From Halothermothrix sp. DTU029 (GTDB taxonomy: Bacteria > Bacillota > Halanaerobiia > Halanaerobiales > DTU029), in NCBI GenBank assembly GCA_001512435.1, contig LFRS01000161.1, forward strand, positions 1-35,488: 35,488 nt of DNA. Reading direction: 5' to 3'. The position numbers and the translations under genes are program-made. Below are positions 24,688 through 33,090 of this stretch, piece after piece (within the stretch, counting starts at the first letter, position 1; every line of letters begins with the position of its first letter). Below the pieces are notes generated by a model. It was not told the origin of the DNA. It made no database searches and worked only from the letters and a program-made list of their open reading frames with translations.

Positions 24688-24966
24688 GACAATGAGCAGG
24701 AAATAATTAAAAGGAACTTATGCAAGCGAACCAGGGATGGTGGAAGCCTGGCCATGAGTCTTTTAATTTACCCGCCTGGGAGTCGAAGGTGAAATAAATC
24801 AAGCCTTTCCGGTATTTCGGCCGTTAGACCGATAGCTTATTTTTCTCACAGAGGGCTTCCTTCCTCTGGAGGGAGAAAAGTAAGTGGTTGAGGGGGTTCA
24901 GGATTTGAACCAAGGAGGATGGTACCGCGAGCACAGCCTCGTTCCTGCAGGGAACGGGGCTTTTTT
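24688..24966 (+). ncRNA. T-box riboswitch, proline specifier (CCC)
   Basis: Transcribed leader that senses uncharged tRNA. Stem I begins at GAC 24688 and pairs with GTC at 24782-24784; the K-turn elements AATGAG and GGGA are on the two sides. The middle stem, AATTAAAAG with CTTTTAATT (24759-24767), is perfect. The distal loop GGTGGAAG and the bulge AGCGA are present. After the middle stem comes TACCCG, where CCC (24771-24773) is the likely specifier for proline. The T-box sequence AGGAGGATGGTACCGCG is at 24913-24929. The terminator is GCCTCGTTCC (24936-24945) with GGGAACGGGGC, then six T (24961-24966); GAGG with CCTC could form the antiterminator. Specifier and the downstream proB agree. Confidence 0.93.
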
Positions 24967-25050
24967 GCAATAAATATAAAAGAGGGAAAAGGGCTGGCAA
25001 AGAGGCTTTTTTCTATATTATGCAGACAAGTATAGGAGGAGTAGAGGAAG

Positions 25051-26193
25051 ATGAGGAGTATGCCTTATAAAAGAATTGTAGTTAAAATAGGGAGTAGTTC
25101 ATTAGTCCATGAAGGGGGCAAGCTTAATCTACAGAGGATCGATCACTTTCTCCGCCAGATGGTGGATTTGAAAAATCAGGGGCGGGAGGTCCTTTTTGTT
25201 ACCTCTGGTGCCATTGGTGCCGGCATGGCCGCACTGGGCTTTAAGGAAAGGCCCCAGCTGATTCCTGAACAACAGGCCCTGGCTGCTGTGGGCCAGGCCC
25301 AGCTCATGGCCATCTATAATCGTTTTTTACGGGAATATGGAGAGATAGGGGCCCAGATCCTCCTGACTGCCAGTGACCTGGAGGACCGGAAACGCTATCT
25401 CAATGCCTATAATACCATGATTAATCTATTAAAAAGGGGGGTAATCCCCATTATCAATGAGAATGATACCGTGGCTACCCAGGAGATCAAGTTTGGGGAT
25501 AATGATACCCTTTCTGCCCTGGTAGCCAGCCTGGTGGATGCAGACCTTTTGCTTATTTTATCAGATATTGATGGCCTCTATAATGGGAATCCCCGGCTGG
25601 AGAAAAACCTGAAGAAAATAGATAAGGTAGAGGGGATTACAGCAGAGATTGAGGCCCTGGCCGGTGGTTCTGGTAGCAGATATGGAACAGGGGGTATGCA
25701 GACCAAGCTGGCAGCTGCCAGAATTGCCAATAATTCCGGGATTACCATGGTCCTGGGCCCGGCCTATAGGGATTATGTTATTCTGGATATTCTGGATATG
25801 TTAGAAAAAGGCCAGGATTACTCTCTTGGCACTACCTTCCTGCCGGGGGAAAACCCTTTAAGCAAGCGGAAACACTGGTTATTGTATAGTCCTACAGTCT
25901 ATGGCAGTTTAACCATTGATGAAGGGGCAGAAAAGGCCCTGCTGGAGAAGGGCAAAAGCCTCCTGCCAGGAGGTGTCTTTGCTGTAGAAGGAGACTTCCA
26001 GCAGGGGGATCCGGTAAATGTGTTAAACCAGGAGGGTACTTTGATCGGGAAAGGCTTGGTGAATTATTCTGCCCGGGAGGTAGACCTGATTAAGGGCCTC
26101 CATTCCCGGGAAATCAGTACTGTCCTTGGTTTCAGCAATGGACCTGATGTTATTCACCGGGATAACCTGGCCATCTGCAGGAATGGTAACTAG
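25051..26193 (+). CDS. proB: Glutamate 5-kinase
   Basis: 380-residue first enzyme of proline synthesis, making glutamyl-5-phosphate. The kinase domain starts with RIVVKIGSSSLV and carries TSGAIGAGMAALG, PIINENDTVA, LLILSDIDGLYNGNP and GTGGMQTKLAAARIA. A C-terminal PUA domain (from about 285, SLTIDEGAEKALLEKGKSLLPGGV) is present, as in E. coli (367 residues). ATG 25051 has AGGAGG (25034-25039) upstream; an ATG at 25060 is possible. It is preceded by the proline T-box and followed by proA after 47 bases. Feedback inhibition by proline is known for the family. Confidence 0.96.
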   Translation: MRSMPYKRIVVKIGSSSLVHEGGKLNLQRIDHFLRQMVDLKNQGREVLFVTSGAIGAGMAALGFKERPQLIPEQQALAAVGQAQLMAIYNRFLREYGEIGAQILLTASDLEDRKRYLNAYNTMINLLKRGVIPIINENDTVATQEIKFGDNDTLSALVASLVDADLLLILSDIDGLYNGNPRLEKNLKKIDKVEGITAEIEALAGGSGSRYGTGGMQTKLAAARIANNSGITMVLGPAYRDYVILDILDMLEKGQDYSLGTTFLPGENPLSKRKHWLLYSPTVYGSLTIDEGAEKALLEKGKSLLPGGVFAVEGDFQQGDPVNVLNQEGTLIGKGLVNYSAREVDLIKGLHSREISTVLGFSNGPDVIHRDNLAICRNGN

Positions 26194-26240
26194 ACCCGGA
26201 ATTTTAAAATCCTGAAGTAATTATAAAGGGGGAGATAGTA

Positions 26241-27497
26241 GTGAGTATTCGAGAAGAGATAATTGCCCAGGCCAGGGAAGCCAGGAGGGCAGCCAGGATC
26301 CTGGCCAATCTTTCCACAGAGGTGAAGGATCAGGCCCTGGAGGCTATTGCTCAGAGTCTGGAGGTTTCCATGGCAGAAATCATGGCAGAGAACAGGAAGG
26401 ATCTGGAGGCAGGGGAAAAGGCAGGCTTATCTAAAGCCTTGCTGGACCGTTTATTGCTGAATGAAGAAAGAATTAAAGGGATGGCTGAGGGCTTAAGGGA
26501 ATTAATCAAGTTGAAGGATCCAGTTGGTGATATTATTGAAATGTGGCGGAGGCCCAATGGCCTCCAGGTTGGTAAGATGCGGGTACCCATGGGGGTAATT
26601 GCCATTATCTATGAAGCCAGGCCCAATGTTACCATTGATGCTGCCGGCCTCTGCCTGAAAGCAGGTAATGCTGTTATCCTGCGGGGGGGTTCAGAAGCCA
26701 TTAATTCCAACAGGATCCTGGCCAGGATTGCTGCTGAGGCAATAGCCCGGGTAGGTTTACCTGCTGCCAGTATTCAACTGATTCAGACTACTGACCGGGA
26801 AGCTGTTTCAGTTTTACTGGGCCTGAATGAATACCTGGACCTCCTTATCCCCAGGGGTGGTGCCGGCCTGATCAGGAGGGTTATCAATGAAGCCCGGGTC
26901 CCGGTTATTGAGACCGGAACAGGTAATTGCCATATCTATGTAGACCAGGGGGCAGATTTGGAGATGGCCCGGGAGATAGTCTTTAATGCCAAGACCAGCC
27001 GGCCGGGGGTCTGTAATGCAGTGGAGACTTTACTGGTCCACAGGGATATAGCCGGGGAATTTTTACCGGAATTATATCAGGTTTTGAAAGAAAGCCAGGT
27101 GGAATTACGGGGTTGTCCAGGAGCCCGGGAAATTATTCCGGAGATCAAGGAAGCCACTGAAGAGGACTGGCAGGAAGAGTACCTGGATTATATCCTGGCT
27201 ATCAAGCTGGTCAAGGACTTTGAGGAGGCAGTTAACCATATCAATACCTATGGGACAAAACACTCGGAGGCCATCATTACCAATGACTATAGCCGCAGCC
27301 AGCGCTTCCTCCAGGAGGTAGATGCTGCTGCAGTCTATGTTAATGCCTCTACCCGTTTTACTGATGGCAACCAGTTTGGCCTGGGAGCTGAAATCGGCAT
27401 CAGTACCCAGAAACTCCACGCCCGGGGGCCAATGGGTTTAAATGAATTAACCAGCTGTAAATTTGTCATCTATGGCCAGGGGCAAATCAGAGAATAA
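26241..27497 (+). CDS. proA: Gamma-glutamyl phosphate reductase
   Basis: 418-residue NADPH-dependent reductase that converts glutamyl-5-phosphate to glutamate-5-semialdehyde. The active-site Cys258 is in TSRPGVCNAVETLLVH. Other family stretches are GVIAIIYEARPNVTIDAAGLCLKAGN, PRGGAGLIRRV, ETGTGNCHIYVD and the C-terminal FGLGAEIGISTQKLHARGPMGLNELTS. The start is GTG 26241, seven bases after a strong AAAGGGGGAG. It is co-transcribed with proB under the T-box; a hairpin stands between it and proC. Confidence 0.97.
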   Translation: MSIREEIIAQAREARRAARILANLSTEVKDQALEAIAQSLEVSMAEIMAENRKDLEAGEKAGLSKALLDRLLLNEERIKGMAEGLRELIKLKDPVGDIIEMWRRPNGLQVGKMRVPMGVIAIIYEARPNVTIDAAGLCLKAGNAVILRGGSEAINSNRILARIAAEAIARVGLPAASIQLIQTTDREAVSVLLGLNEYLDLLIPRGGAGLIRRVINEARVPVIETGTGNCHIYVDQGADLEMAREIVFNAKTSRPGVCNAVETLLVHRDIAGEFLPELYQVLKESQVELRGCPGAREIIPEIKEATEEDWQEEYLDYILAIKLVKDFEEAVNHINTYGTKHSEAIITNDYSRSQRFLQEVDAAAVYVNASTRFTDGNQFGLGAEIGISTQKLHARGPMGLNELTSCKFVIYGQGQIRE

Positions 27498-27501
27498 AAA
27501 G

Positions 27502-27518
27502 CAGGAGTTTTTCTCCTG
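27502..27518. other. Small hairpin between proA and proC
   Basis: CAGGAG (27502-27507) and CTCCTG (27513-27518) flank TTTTT. On the plus strand it lacks a T tract and may only stabilise or process the mRNA. On the minus strand it is followed by a run of T and would work as a terminator, but no minus-strand gene ends here. Confidence 0.5.
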
Positions 27519-27571
27519 AAAAGGAACTTATTATATAAAGATAGGAAAAATCCTGTAAAGGAGTGTTGGTG

Positions 27572-28372
27572 ATGAAAATTGCTATTATTGGCCTGGGGAG
27601 GATGGGTTCAGCCCTGTTAAAGGGTATTATGAATGCCGGAATAGCTAAGGCAGAGGATATTATTGCCAGTGATCCCCTCTTGACCGAAGAGGAGAGTAAC
27701 CTGGACTTTTATGGAATCAGGACCACCAGGGATAATTTGCTGGCTATCAGGACAGCAGATCTCATTATCCTGGCAGTGAAACCCCAGCTCTTTCCTTCCC
27801 TGGCAGCCAGTTATGCAGGGGAGATCAAGGATAAGCTAATTGTTTCCATTATAGCTGGTTTGAGTATAGCCAAGTTAAGCAAGGAACTGGGGGCAGCCAG
27901 GAGGATAATCCGGGTTATGCCCAATACACCGGCCCTGATCAATGAGGGTATCTCTGCCCTGGCTGCCAGTCCCACGGTAAAGGAGGAAGAAATGGCCCTG
28001 GTCAAAAAAATCTTCCAGAGTCTTGGTGAAGTAGTGGAAGTAGAGGAAGATTTGATGGATGGGGTTACAGGCTTAAGTGGCAGCGGCCCGGCCTATGTTT
28101 ACCTGATGATTGAGGCCCTGACAGATGGCGGTGTCCTGACAGGTTTATCCCGGGACCTGGCCTTAAAACTGGCTGCCTGGACGGTACAGGGGGCAGCAAA
28201 AATGGTCCTGGAGACGGGAAGGCACCCGGGAGAATTGAAGGATATGGTTACTTCCCCGGCAGGTACTACTATTAGGGGTCTGGAGCTATTGGAGGAAAGG
28301 GGCTTCCGGTCTGCCCTGATAGCAGCAGTAAAGGCAGCAGCAGACCGGTCCAGGGAATTGAACAATATTTAA
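27572..28372 (+). CDS. proC: Pyrroline-5-carboxylate reductase
   Basis: 266-residue last enzyme of proline synthesis, reducing pyrroline-5-carboxylate with NAD(P)H. I start it at ATG 27572 (MKIAIIGLGRMGSALLKG), eight bases after AAAGGAG; three upstream in-frame GTG/TTG codons overlap that site. The dinucleotide fold GLGRMG, VKPQ, RVMPNTPALINEG, and the C-terminal signature GLSGSGPAYVYLMIEALTDGG...MVTSPAGTTIRGLELLE are complete. It lies 74 bases after proA and is probably read through from proBA, but a separate weak promoter cannot be excluded. Confidence 0.96.
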   Translation: MKIAIIGLGRMGSALLKGIMNAGIAKAEDIIASDPLLTEEESNLDFYGIRTTRDNLLAIRTADLIILAVKPQLFPSLAASYAGEIKDKLIVSIIAGLSIAKLSKELGAARRIIRVMPNTPALINEGISALAASPTVKEEEMALVKKIFQSLGEVVEVEEDLMDGVTGLSGSGPAYVYLMIEALTDGGVLTGLSRDLALKLAAWTVQGAAKMVLETGRHPGELKDMVTSPAGTTIRGLELLEERGFRSALIAAVKAAADRSRELNNI

Positions 28373-28398
28373 AGTTTATATTATTTAATAATTTAAAT

Positions 28399-28425
28399 CC
28401 TTTAATGGTTTAAAACCTTTAATGG
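28399..28425 (+). repeat. Direct repeat upstream of the C69 hydrolase
   Basis: CCTTTAATGG occurs at 28399-28408 and 28416-28425, with a 17-base period, in the A/T-rich stretch between proC and the C69-type gene. It may be a regulatory duplicate or chance. Confidence 0.3.
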
Positions 28426-28461
28426 AAAGCCTGGCTCCGTAAATAAAAAGGAGGTTAAGAG

Positions 28462-29664
28462 ATGTGTGATACTGTGGCGGCTATTGTCTCACCGGAACAT
28501 TCCTTTTTTGGCAAGAATTCTGACCGGGACCCGGAAGAATTCCAGTTTGTTTATATTTCTACTGACCCGGCCAGGGAATTCCGGGAAAGGCCTGTCCAAT
28601 ATGAGAAAAAGGAGTACCTGGAGAAATCCTTTCCCCTCTTAAGGGAGATCTTCCCCCACTATCAGCACCCTTATTCAGCCCTGCTTTCAAAACCAGACTG
28701 GATCTGGGGGGCAGAGATGGGGGTAAATGAAAAAGGCCTGGCTATTGGAAATGAAGCGGTTTTCTACCGGGGGGCAAAAAGGGTCGAGGGGCTCCTGGGG
28801 ATGGATATCCTCCGCCTGGCTCTCCACAATTGCAGGGATGTCCAGGAGGCTGTCGGCTTTATTACCGGCCTTATTGAAAAATACCCCCAGGGGGGTAATG
28901 GCAGTTTTACAGGTAAATTGTATTATCACAACTCCTTTATCATCAAAGACTTCAAAGAAGCAGTAGTCCTGGAGACAGGGGGAGATACCTGGGCCCTGAA
29001 GGAGGTGGCAGATTATGCCACTATCTCCAATGCCTATTCTATCAGGGATGATTTCCAGCAATGCAGCAAGGAAGGGCCCGGGAATCTAAAAAAAGACCTG
29101 GAAGACAGGCTTTTTACCTTCTTCTCCCGGGGAGACCTGCGCCAGAAACTATCCAGTACTTACCTGGCAGAAAAGGAAGTAAATCTACGGAATTTATTTG
29201 GCTTATTCCGTTTACATAAAAACAATTCTCTCCAACCGGAAAGGGGCATGACTTCTATCTGTATCCACCCCGGTATTTTTATAAAAAGTGAGACTACCTC
29301 TTCCCTGGTTATTGAATATTTCCAGGATAGGTTCCTGGCCTGGTTTACAGCTTCACCCAACCCCTGCCTTTCTCTATATAAACCACTGCTTTTCCAGGAG
29401 GAAGTCCTGGAGGAGAACCCCTTTATAGATCTGGAATATGCCTATCTTTACAGTAAAAAATGGCGGCAGCTTTCCCGCCAGCTGGGCAAGAAAGCAGCCT
29501 ATTTTCATTCCAGGCTGGCAGGGGAAAGGGACAGGGTGGAAGAGGAGATGGAGAAAAAAATGGCTCCCTTTTTAAGAGGAGAGGAAGATGGCCAGGAAGT
29601 CTGGCTGGAGTCACTGGAGATGGCCGAGAAATACCTTAATAAAATTGAAAGCTCATCCCGCTGA
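28462..29664 (+). CDS. C69/secernin-family N-terminal nucleophile hydrolase
   Basis: 400-residue cytoplasmic Ntn-type hydrolase. It begins MCDTVAAI, so Cys2 becomes the N-terminal nucleophile once the Met is removed; this start and GKNSDRDPEEFQ are the signature of peptidase C69 (dipeptidase A) and secernins. WGAEMGVNEKGLAIGNEAVF and LLGMDILRLALHNCRDVQEAV are also typical. No signal peptide is present. GGAGG precedes the ATG. The gene stands between proC and lysA; whether they form one transcript is unclear. Peptidase or amide-hydrolase activity is expected from the family, but the substrate is unknown. Confidence 0.85.
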   Translation: MCDTVAAIVSPEHSFFGKNSDRDPEEFQFVYISTDPAREFRERPVQYEKKEYLEKSFPLLREIFPHYQHPYSALLSKPDWIWGAEMGVNEKGLAIGNEAVFYRGAKRVEGLLGMDILRLALHNCRDVQEAVGFITGLIEKYPQGGNGSFTGKLYYHNSFIIKDFKEAVVLETGGDTWALKEVADYATISNAYSIRDDFQQCSKEGPGNLKKDLEDRLFTFFSRGDLRQKLSSTYLAEKEVNLRNLFGLFRLHKNNSLQPERGMTSICIHPGIFIKSETTSSLVIEYFQDRFLAWFTASPNPCLSLYKPLLFQEEVLEENPFIDLEYAYLYSKKWRQLSRQLGKKAAYFHSRLAGERDRVEEEMEKKMAPFLRGEEDGQEVWLESLEMAEKYLNKIESSSR

Positions 29665-29792
29665 AGCCTTCGATAAAAAGCAGGGGAGGCAGGTAAAGCA
29701 AGGGAAGAGGGAAGGGAAAGAAGAGTGAAATTTCCTCCTGTATATGATAAAATATATTGATAGTTATTCCAGTAATAAAGGGAGTAGATAGT

Positions 29793-31028
29793 ATGGAAAA
29801 ATTCAGAATCAGTAAGGAAAGGGCTTTTGAACTGCTGGCTAAATACGGTAGCCCCTTATATGTTTATAGTGAAGAGCTTATCAGGAAACGCTGTCGGGAG
29901 ATGAAGGGACTCCTTAGCCGGGAAAATTTCCGGGTTAATTATTCGGCCAAGGCCAATACCAATCTGGAAATCCTGAAAATTATCAGGGATGAGGGTTTAT
30001 ATATTGATGCCATGTCTCCTGGTGAGCTGATAATAGAAGAAAAAGCAGGTTTCAAGCCTGAAGAGATCTTATATGTATCTAATAACCTTTCTCCAGAAGA
30101 AATGCAGTTTGTCATTGAGAAGGGGATTCTGCTCAGTGTTGATTCCCTTTCCCAGTTGGAACTCTACGGCCAGCTTAATCCTGGCGGCAGGGTAGTTGTC
30201 AGGTTCAATACCGGTATCGGTGCCGGCCATCATCAAAAGGTTAATACAGGGGGCAAGAAGACCAAATTTGCCATCCAGGCTGAATTTATCCCCCAGGTAA
30301 AGGAAATCCTGGCCAAATACAGGCTTAGACTGGCTGGTATCAATCAACATATTGGTTCCTTATTCCTGGGGGTGGAAAGCTATCTGGCCAGTGCCCGGAG
30401 ACTCTTTCAACTGGCTAAGGAATTTCCCGGCCTGGACTTTGTTGATCTGGGAGGGGGTTTTGGTATCCCCTATCACCCGGAGGAAAAGAGGCTGGATCTT
30501 GTCCAGCTGGGCCAGGAGCTGGAAAAGGCCTTTGAGGAATTCCTGGCAGAATATGATAATCCAGACCTGATCCTGATGGTGGAGCCAGGCCGTTATATAG
30601 TGGCTGAGGCAGGGAATCTTTTGGGCAAGGTTTATTCTGTCAAGGAAAACTATGGAGTCAAGTATATCGGTACAGATCTGGGCTTCAATGTCCTGATGCG
30701 GCCAATTCTCTATGATTCCTACCATGAGGTCCAGGTCCTGAAAAACCCCGCCAGTAAAGAAACCAGTAATAAGAGGGAAAGGGTTAATATAGTGGGCAAT
30801 ATCTGTGAAAGCGGGGATATCTTAGCTGAAAACAGGGATTTACCCCTGATTGAAGAAGGGGATATAGTGGCTGTAATGGATGTAGGGGCCTATGGTTTTG
30901 TAATGTCTTCTAATTACAATTGCCGCCTCCGGCCGGCTGAAGTATTAATAGATGCTGGAGGCCAGGACCGCCTGATCAGGAAAAGGGAAAGCTATGAAGA
31001 CCTCTTGCGGCATTTCCCTGGCTTATAA
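29793..31028 (+). CDS. lysA: Diaminopimelate decarboxylase
   Basis: 411-residue PLP enzyme that decarboxylates meso-diaminopimelate to lysine. I start it at ATG 29793 (MEKFRISKERAFELLAKYGSPLYVY), eight bases after AAAGGGAG; the upstream in-frame codons lie before that site. The PLP lysine is Lys53 in YSAKANTN. Further family motifs are GINQHIGS, DLGGGFGIPY, VEPGRYIVAEAG, and the C-terminal ICESGDILAENRDLP, whose Cys contributes to the active site of the neighbouring subunit. MDVGAYGFVMSSNYN closes the barrel. Ornithine or carboxynorspermidine decarboxylase are more remote alternatives because of the CESGD motif. Confidence 0.92.
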   Translation: MEKFRISKERAFELLAKYGSPLYVYSEELIRKRCREMKGLLSRENFRVNYSAKANTNLEILKIIRDEGLYIDAMSPGELIIEEKAGFKPEEILYVSNNLSPEEMQFVIEKGILLSVDSLSQLELYGQLNPGGRVVVRFNTGIGAGHHQKVNTGGKKTKFAIQAEFIPQVKEILAKYRLRLAGINQHIGSLFLGVESYLASARRLFQLAKEFPGLDFVDLGGGFGIPYHPEEKRLDLVQLGQELEKAFEEFLAEYDNPDLILMVEPGRYIVAEAGNLLGKVYSVKENYGVKYIGTDLGFNVLMRPILYDSYHEVQVLKNPASKETSNKRERVNIVGNICESGDILAENRDLPLIEEGDIVAVMDVGAYGFVMSSNYNCRLRPAEVLIDAGGQDRLIRKRESYEDLLRHFPGL

Positions 31029-31050
31029 AAGCGGATGGGGGGCGACATAG

Positions 31051-31130
31051 GGGGACGGTTCCAACACAGGGGACTGCCCCTGTTGTAGTAGAGTAATCCT
31101 GTTTAATCACAAAACCCAGTGGAACCGTTG
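31051..31130. mobile_element. REP/MITE-like palindromic element
   Basis: Arms ACGGTTCCA (31055-31063) and TGGAACCGT (31120-31128) are perfect inverted repeats. Inside is a hairpin, ACAGGGG (31066-31072) with CCCCTGT (31077-31083) around ACTG. The left side starts GGGGACGGTTCC. This resembles the GGGGACGGTTC palindromes that occur near RAYT-type transposases in Bacillota (from memory, not searched). No transposase is in the window. It lies in the 170-base gap between lysA and the rhomboid-like gene. Confidence 0.5.
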
Positions 31131-31156
31131 CTTAATCATTATTAAAAGGATATAAT
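31128..31156 (+). promoter_or_regulatory. Candidate promoter of the rhomboid-like gene
   Basis: TTGCTT (31128-31133) and TATAAT (31151-31156) with a 17-base spacer. The -35 overlaps the last base of the palindromic element, so the element could have brought in part of the promoter. Confidence 0.5.
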
Positions 31157-31208
31157 GGGAATATATTAATGAAGAAGTATTCAATTAAAAAATGAAGAGG
31201 TGGCTCCC

Positions 31209-32015
31209 TTGAAATGGATAAATAATCTGGAGAGAAAATTTAAAAAACTGGCCATAAAAAACCTGATCTTGCATATAGTGATGCTGACTCTTTTAGTCTA
31301 TATCTTGAACTTACTGGACCAGAGAGGGATCTTGCTCTATAACCTGGCCCTGATCCCCCAAAGGGTTTTCAGGGGGGAAGTCTGGCGGCTTTTTACCTAT
31401 ATTTTTATCCCACCATTGCGCAACCCTCTCTTTCTTTTCTTTGCCCTTTATCTCCTTTATCTCATGGGTTCGGGGCTGGAAAGGGTCTGGGGGACTTTCC
31501 GCTTTAATTTATTCTACTTTGTCGGCCTGTTGGCTACATCCCTGGTCTCCCTCCTGACCGGGATAGGGGTAACTGCTGATTATATTAATTTATCTATTTT
31601 CCTGGCCTTTGCCAGGCTGTACCCTGATTTTGAGCTGGTCTTATTTTTTGTCCTCCCGATAAAGGTTAAGTATCTGGCAGTAATCAACTGGATTTTTATA
31701 GTTTATACCATCATTACTGCCCCCCTGTCTGTGAAAATTACCGTTCTTGTGGCTTTAGCTAACTATTTTCTCTTTTTCGGCAAAGAGATCCTGGAGGACC
31801 TGCGGTTGAGAAAAAAGGTCTATAATAATAGAAAAAGATTTGATGTCATTAGATATGAGGGCAAGAAAACAATCCATCAATGTACTATCTGTGGTATTAC
31901 AGAAAAAGATGATCCGGAGATGGAGTTCCGCTATTGTTCTAAATGTGCTGGTGCCTATGAATACTGCAGCAAACATCTAAGGGACCACCAGCATATCCAG
32001 GATGGGGATAACTGA
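31209..32015 (+). CDS. Rhomboid-like (derlin-type) membrane pseudoprotease with C-terminal zinc-binding tail
   Basis: 268-residue multipass protein. I start it at TTG 31209, five bases after AGAGGTGG; GTG 31200 sits inside that site but is possible. FRGEVWRLFTYIFIP and GSGLERVWGTFRFNLFYFVGLL match conserved rhomboid stretches, and the helix pattern fits a six-helix rhomboid core. Where the catalytic GxSG should be, the sequence is TADYINLSIFLAFARLYPDFE, and the last helix (VALANYFLFFG) has no His, so the Ser-His dyad is missing. The C-terminal cytoplasmic tail has CTIC (Cys225, Cys228), YCSKC (Cys243, Cys246), Cys253 and nearby His, likely binding zinc. It may bind rather than cut membrane proteins (inference). 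Confidence 0.75.
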   Translation: MKWINNLERKFKKLAIKNLILHIVMLTLLVYILNLLDQRGILLYNLALIPQRVFRGEVWRLFTYIFIPPLRNPLFLFFALYLLYLMGSGLERVWGTFRFNLFYFVGLLATSLVSLLTGIGVTADYINLSIFLAFARLYPDFELVLFFVLPIKVKYLAVINWIFIVYTIITAPLSVKITVLVALANYFLFFGKEILEDLRLRKKVYNNRKRFDVIRYEGKKTIHQCTICGITEKDDPEMEFRYCSKCAGAYEYCSKHLRDHQHIQDGDN

Positions 32016-32016
32016 T

Positions 32017-32030
32017 CCTGAATATTCAGG
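32017..32030. repeat. 14-base perfect palindrome after the rhomboid-like gene
   Basis: CCTGAATATTCAGG follows the stop codon by one base. As RNA it could form a five-base stem with a four-base loop, but there is no T tract. It may stabilise the 3' end or be a binding site. Confidence 0.35.
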
Positions 32031-32083
32031 CAGAGGATAGTGGCCTTAAAGTTCCACAACAGGTTAAAGGGGTAAAAGGGGAA

Positions 32084-32626
32084 CTAATAGGCTATATCTG
32101 TCAGCACAAATTTTTCTCCCAGGTAATGGAGGACCAGGCTATGGCTGGAACGCTGGGTCTGGTAAGGGAATTTTACGATTATCTTGATCTTCCAGCCCAG
32201 AGGCTGATCCAGGGGAAAATCTTCCACCACTGGCAGCTGGGCTACAGGTTTGATGATTTCCCCATCTTCTGCTTGCAGGTAGATATCTCCCAGGCCTTCT
32301 TTATCAAGGGTTTGGCCTTCTAAATCTGTCAAATAGAGGTGATAGGCCGTATGGCTCTGGTCGCCATAAACTATGGAATAGATGATAAAGAAACGGTTGA
32401 CAGCGATTTTTTCCAGGTCCAGCCTGACCTGTCCCTTTTCTGTACTGATGGAAGAGGGAACCGGTAGTGGCAGATCAATTTCTTCTGTAGTAACCGGGAA
32501 GGCTGCCTGGGCTGTAGTTTGAAAAATATATACTTTATTTACATAATGCTTCTTTATTCCACCATAAAAACCAAGAAGAAAAAGGGAAAAGAGGATTAAG
32601 GCCAGAATTATTTTCTCTTTTTTCAT
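32084..32626 (-). CDS. Membrane-anchored protein of unknown function
   Basis: 180-residue protein on the minus strand. I start it at ATG 32626 (MKKEKIILALILFSLFLLGFYGG), seven bases after GGGAGG; an in-frame start 15 bases upstream is not supported. One N-terminal hydrophobic helix is followed by an extracytoplasmic domain rich in beta strands: GQVRLDLEKIAVNRFFIIYSIVYGD, LYLTDLEGQTL and SHSLVLHYLG. This alternation suggests an immunoglobulin-like fold as in the DUF4179/DUF5643 type domains, but I do not recognise a family with confidence. It converges with the rhomboid-like gene and diverges from the DUF4359-like gene. No function is proposed. Confidence 0.65.
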   Translation of the reverse strand: MKKEKIILALILFSLFLLGFYGGIKKHYVNKVYIFQTTAQAAFPVTTEEIDLPLPVPSSISTEKGQVRLDLEKIAVNRFFIIYSIVYGDQSHTAYHLYLTDLEGQTLDKEGLGDIYLQAEDGEIIKPVAQLPVVEDFPLDQPLGWKIKIIVKFPYQTQRSSHSLVLHYLGEKFVLTDIAY

Positions 32627-32787
32627 AGAAAAACCTCCCACAGGCTAATCTATCCAGATAAAGAAAAATAATATCTCTATTAAAAATACCCTTACTATTA
32701 TATATGTGTAAGAACTGGTCCATATATCCAGAAGAAAATTGGCCCGGATAAGAAGGGGGAGTAAAAAGAAAAATAGGAGGAGAAAAA

Positions 32788-33075
32788 ATGAATCGTTATC
32801 TTAGAATCTTATTAATTATTGTTTTGCTGGCAGTCATCTTATTTATCAGCAATCCAGAGAAAAACCATTTTATCGACTGGGCAGTAAAGAAGGCTGAAAG
32901 GCAAAGCAGTTCAGAATTGGAAAGTTTTCTCGGCGGGGTAGTGGGCCGGCCCCTGTTAAATGTAGCTACCAGCAGGGATAATTATTACTTATTCAGTATC
33001 TTCAGGGTTGAAAAAGGTACTGAAGACAGTATTTTCCTGGGTTTTTTCAGGTATGTCTTTATTCAGATCAGGTAA
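32788..33075 (+). CDS. DUF4359-like small membrane-anchored protein
   Basis: 95 residues. A single N-terminal transmembrane helix (YLRILLIIVLLAVILFI) is followed by SNPEKNHFIDWAVKK and then DNYYLFSIFRVE. The NP-x4-Phe/Tyr pattern and the (F/Y)(F/Y)LFSI(F/Y)R stretch resemble the DUF4359 family, whose role is unknown. AGGAGG lies a few bases before ATG 32788. The gene is followed 15 bases later by the ACT-domain gene, so they are probably co-transcribed. Confidence 0.7.
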   Translation: MNRYLRILLIIVLLAVILFISNPEKNHFIDWAVKKAERQSSSELESFLGGVVGRPLLNVATSRDNYYLFSIFRVEKGTEDSIFLGFFRYVFIQIR

Positions 33076-33090
33076 GGATAGAGAAAGGGG

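Noticed and set aside
24650-24970. A tRNA gene or CRISPR repeat in the structured region before proB
   Set aside because: The stems, the T-box sequence and the terminal hairpin fit a T-box leader; no cloverleaf and no spaced repeats exist.
32040-32095. Hairpin AGTTCC/GGAACT as a terminator between the convergent genes
   Set aside because: The loop is long and no T tract follows on either strand.
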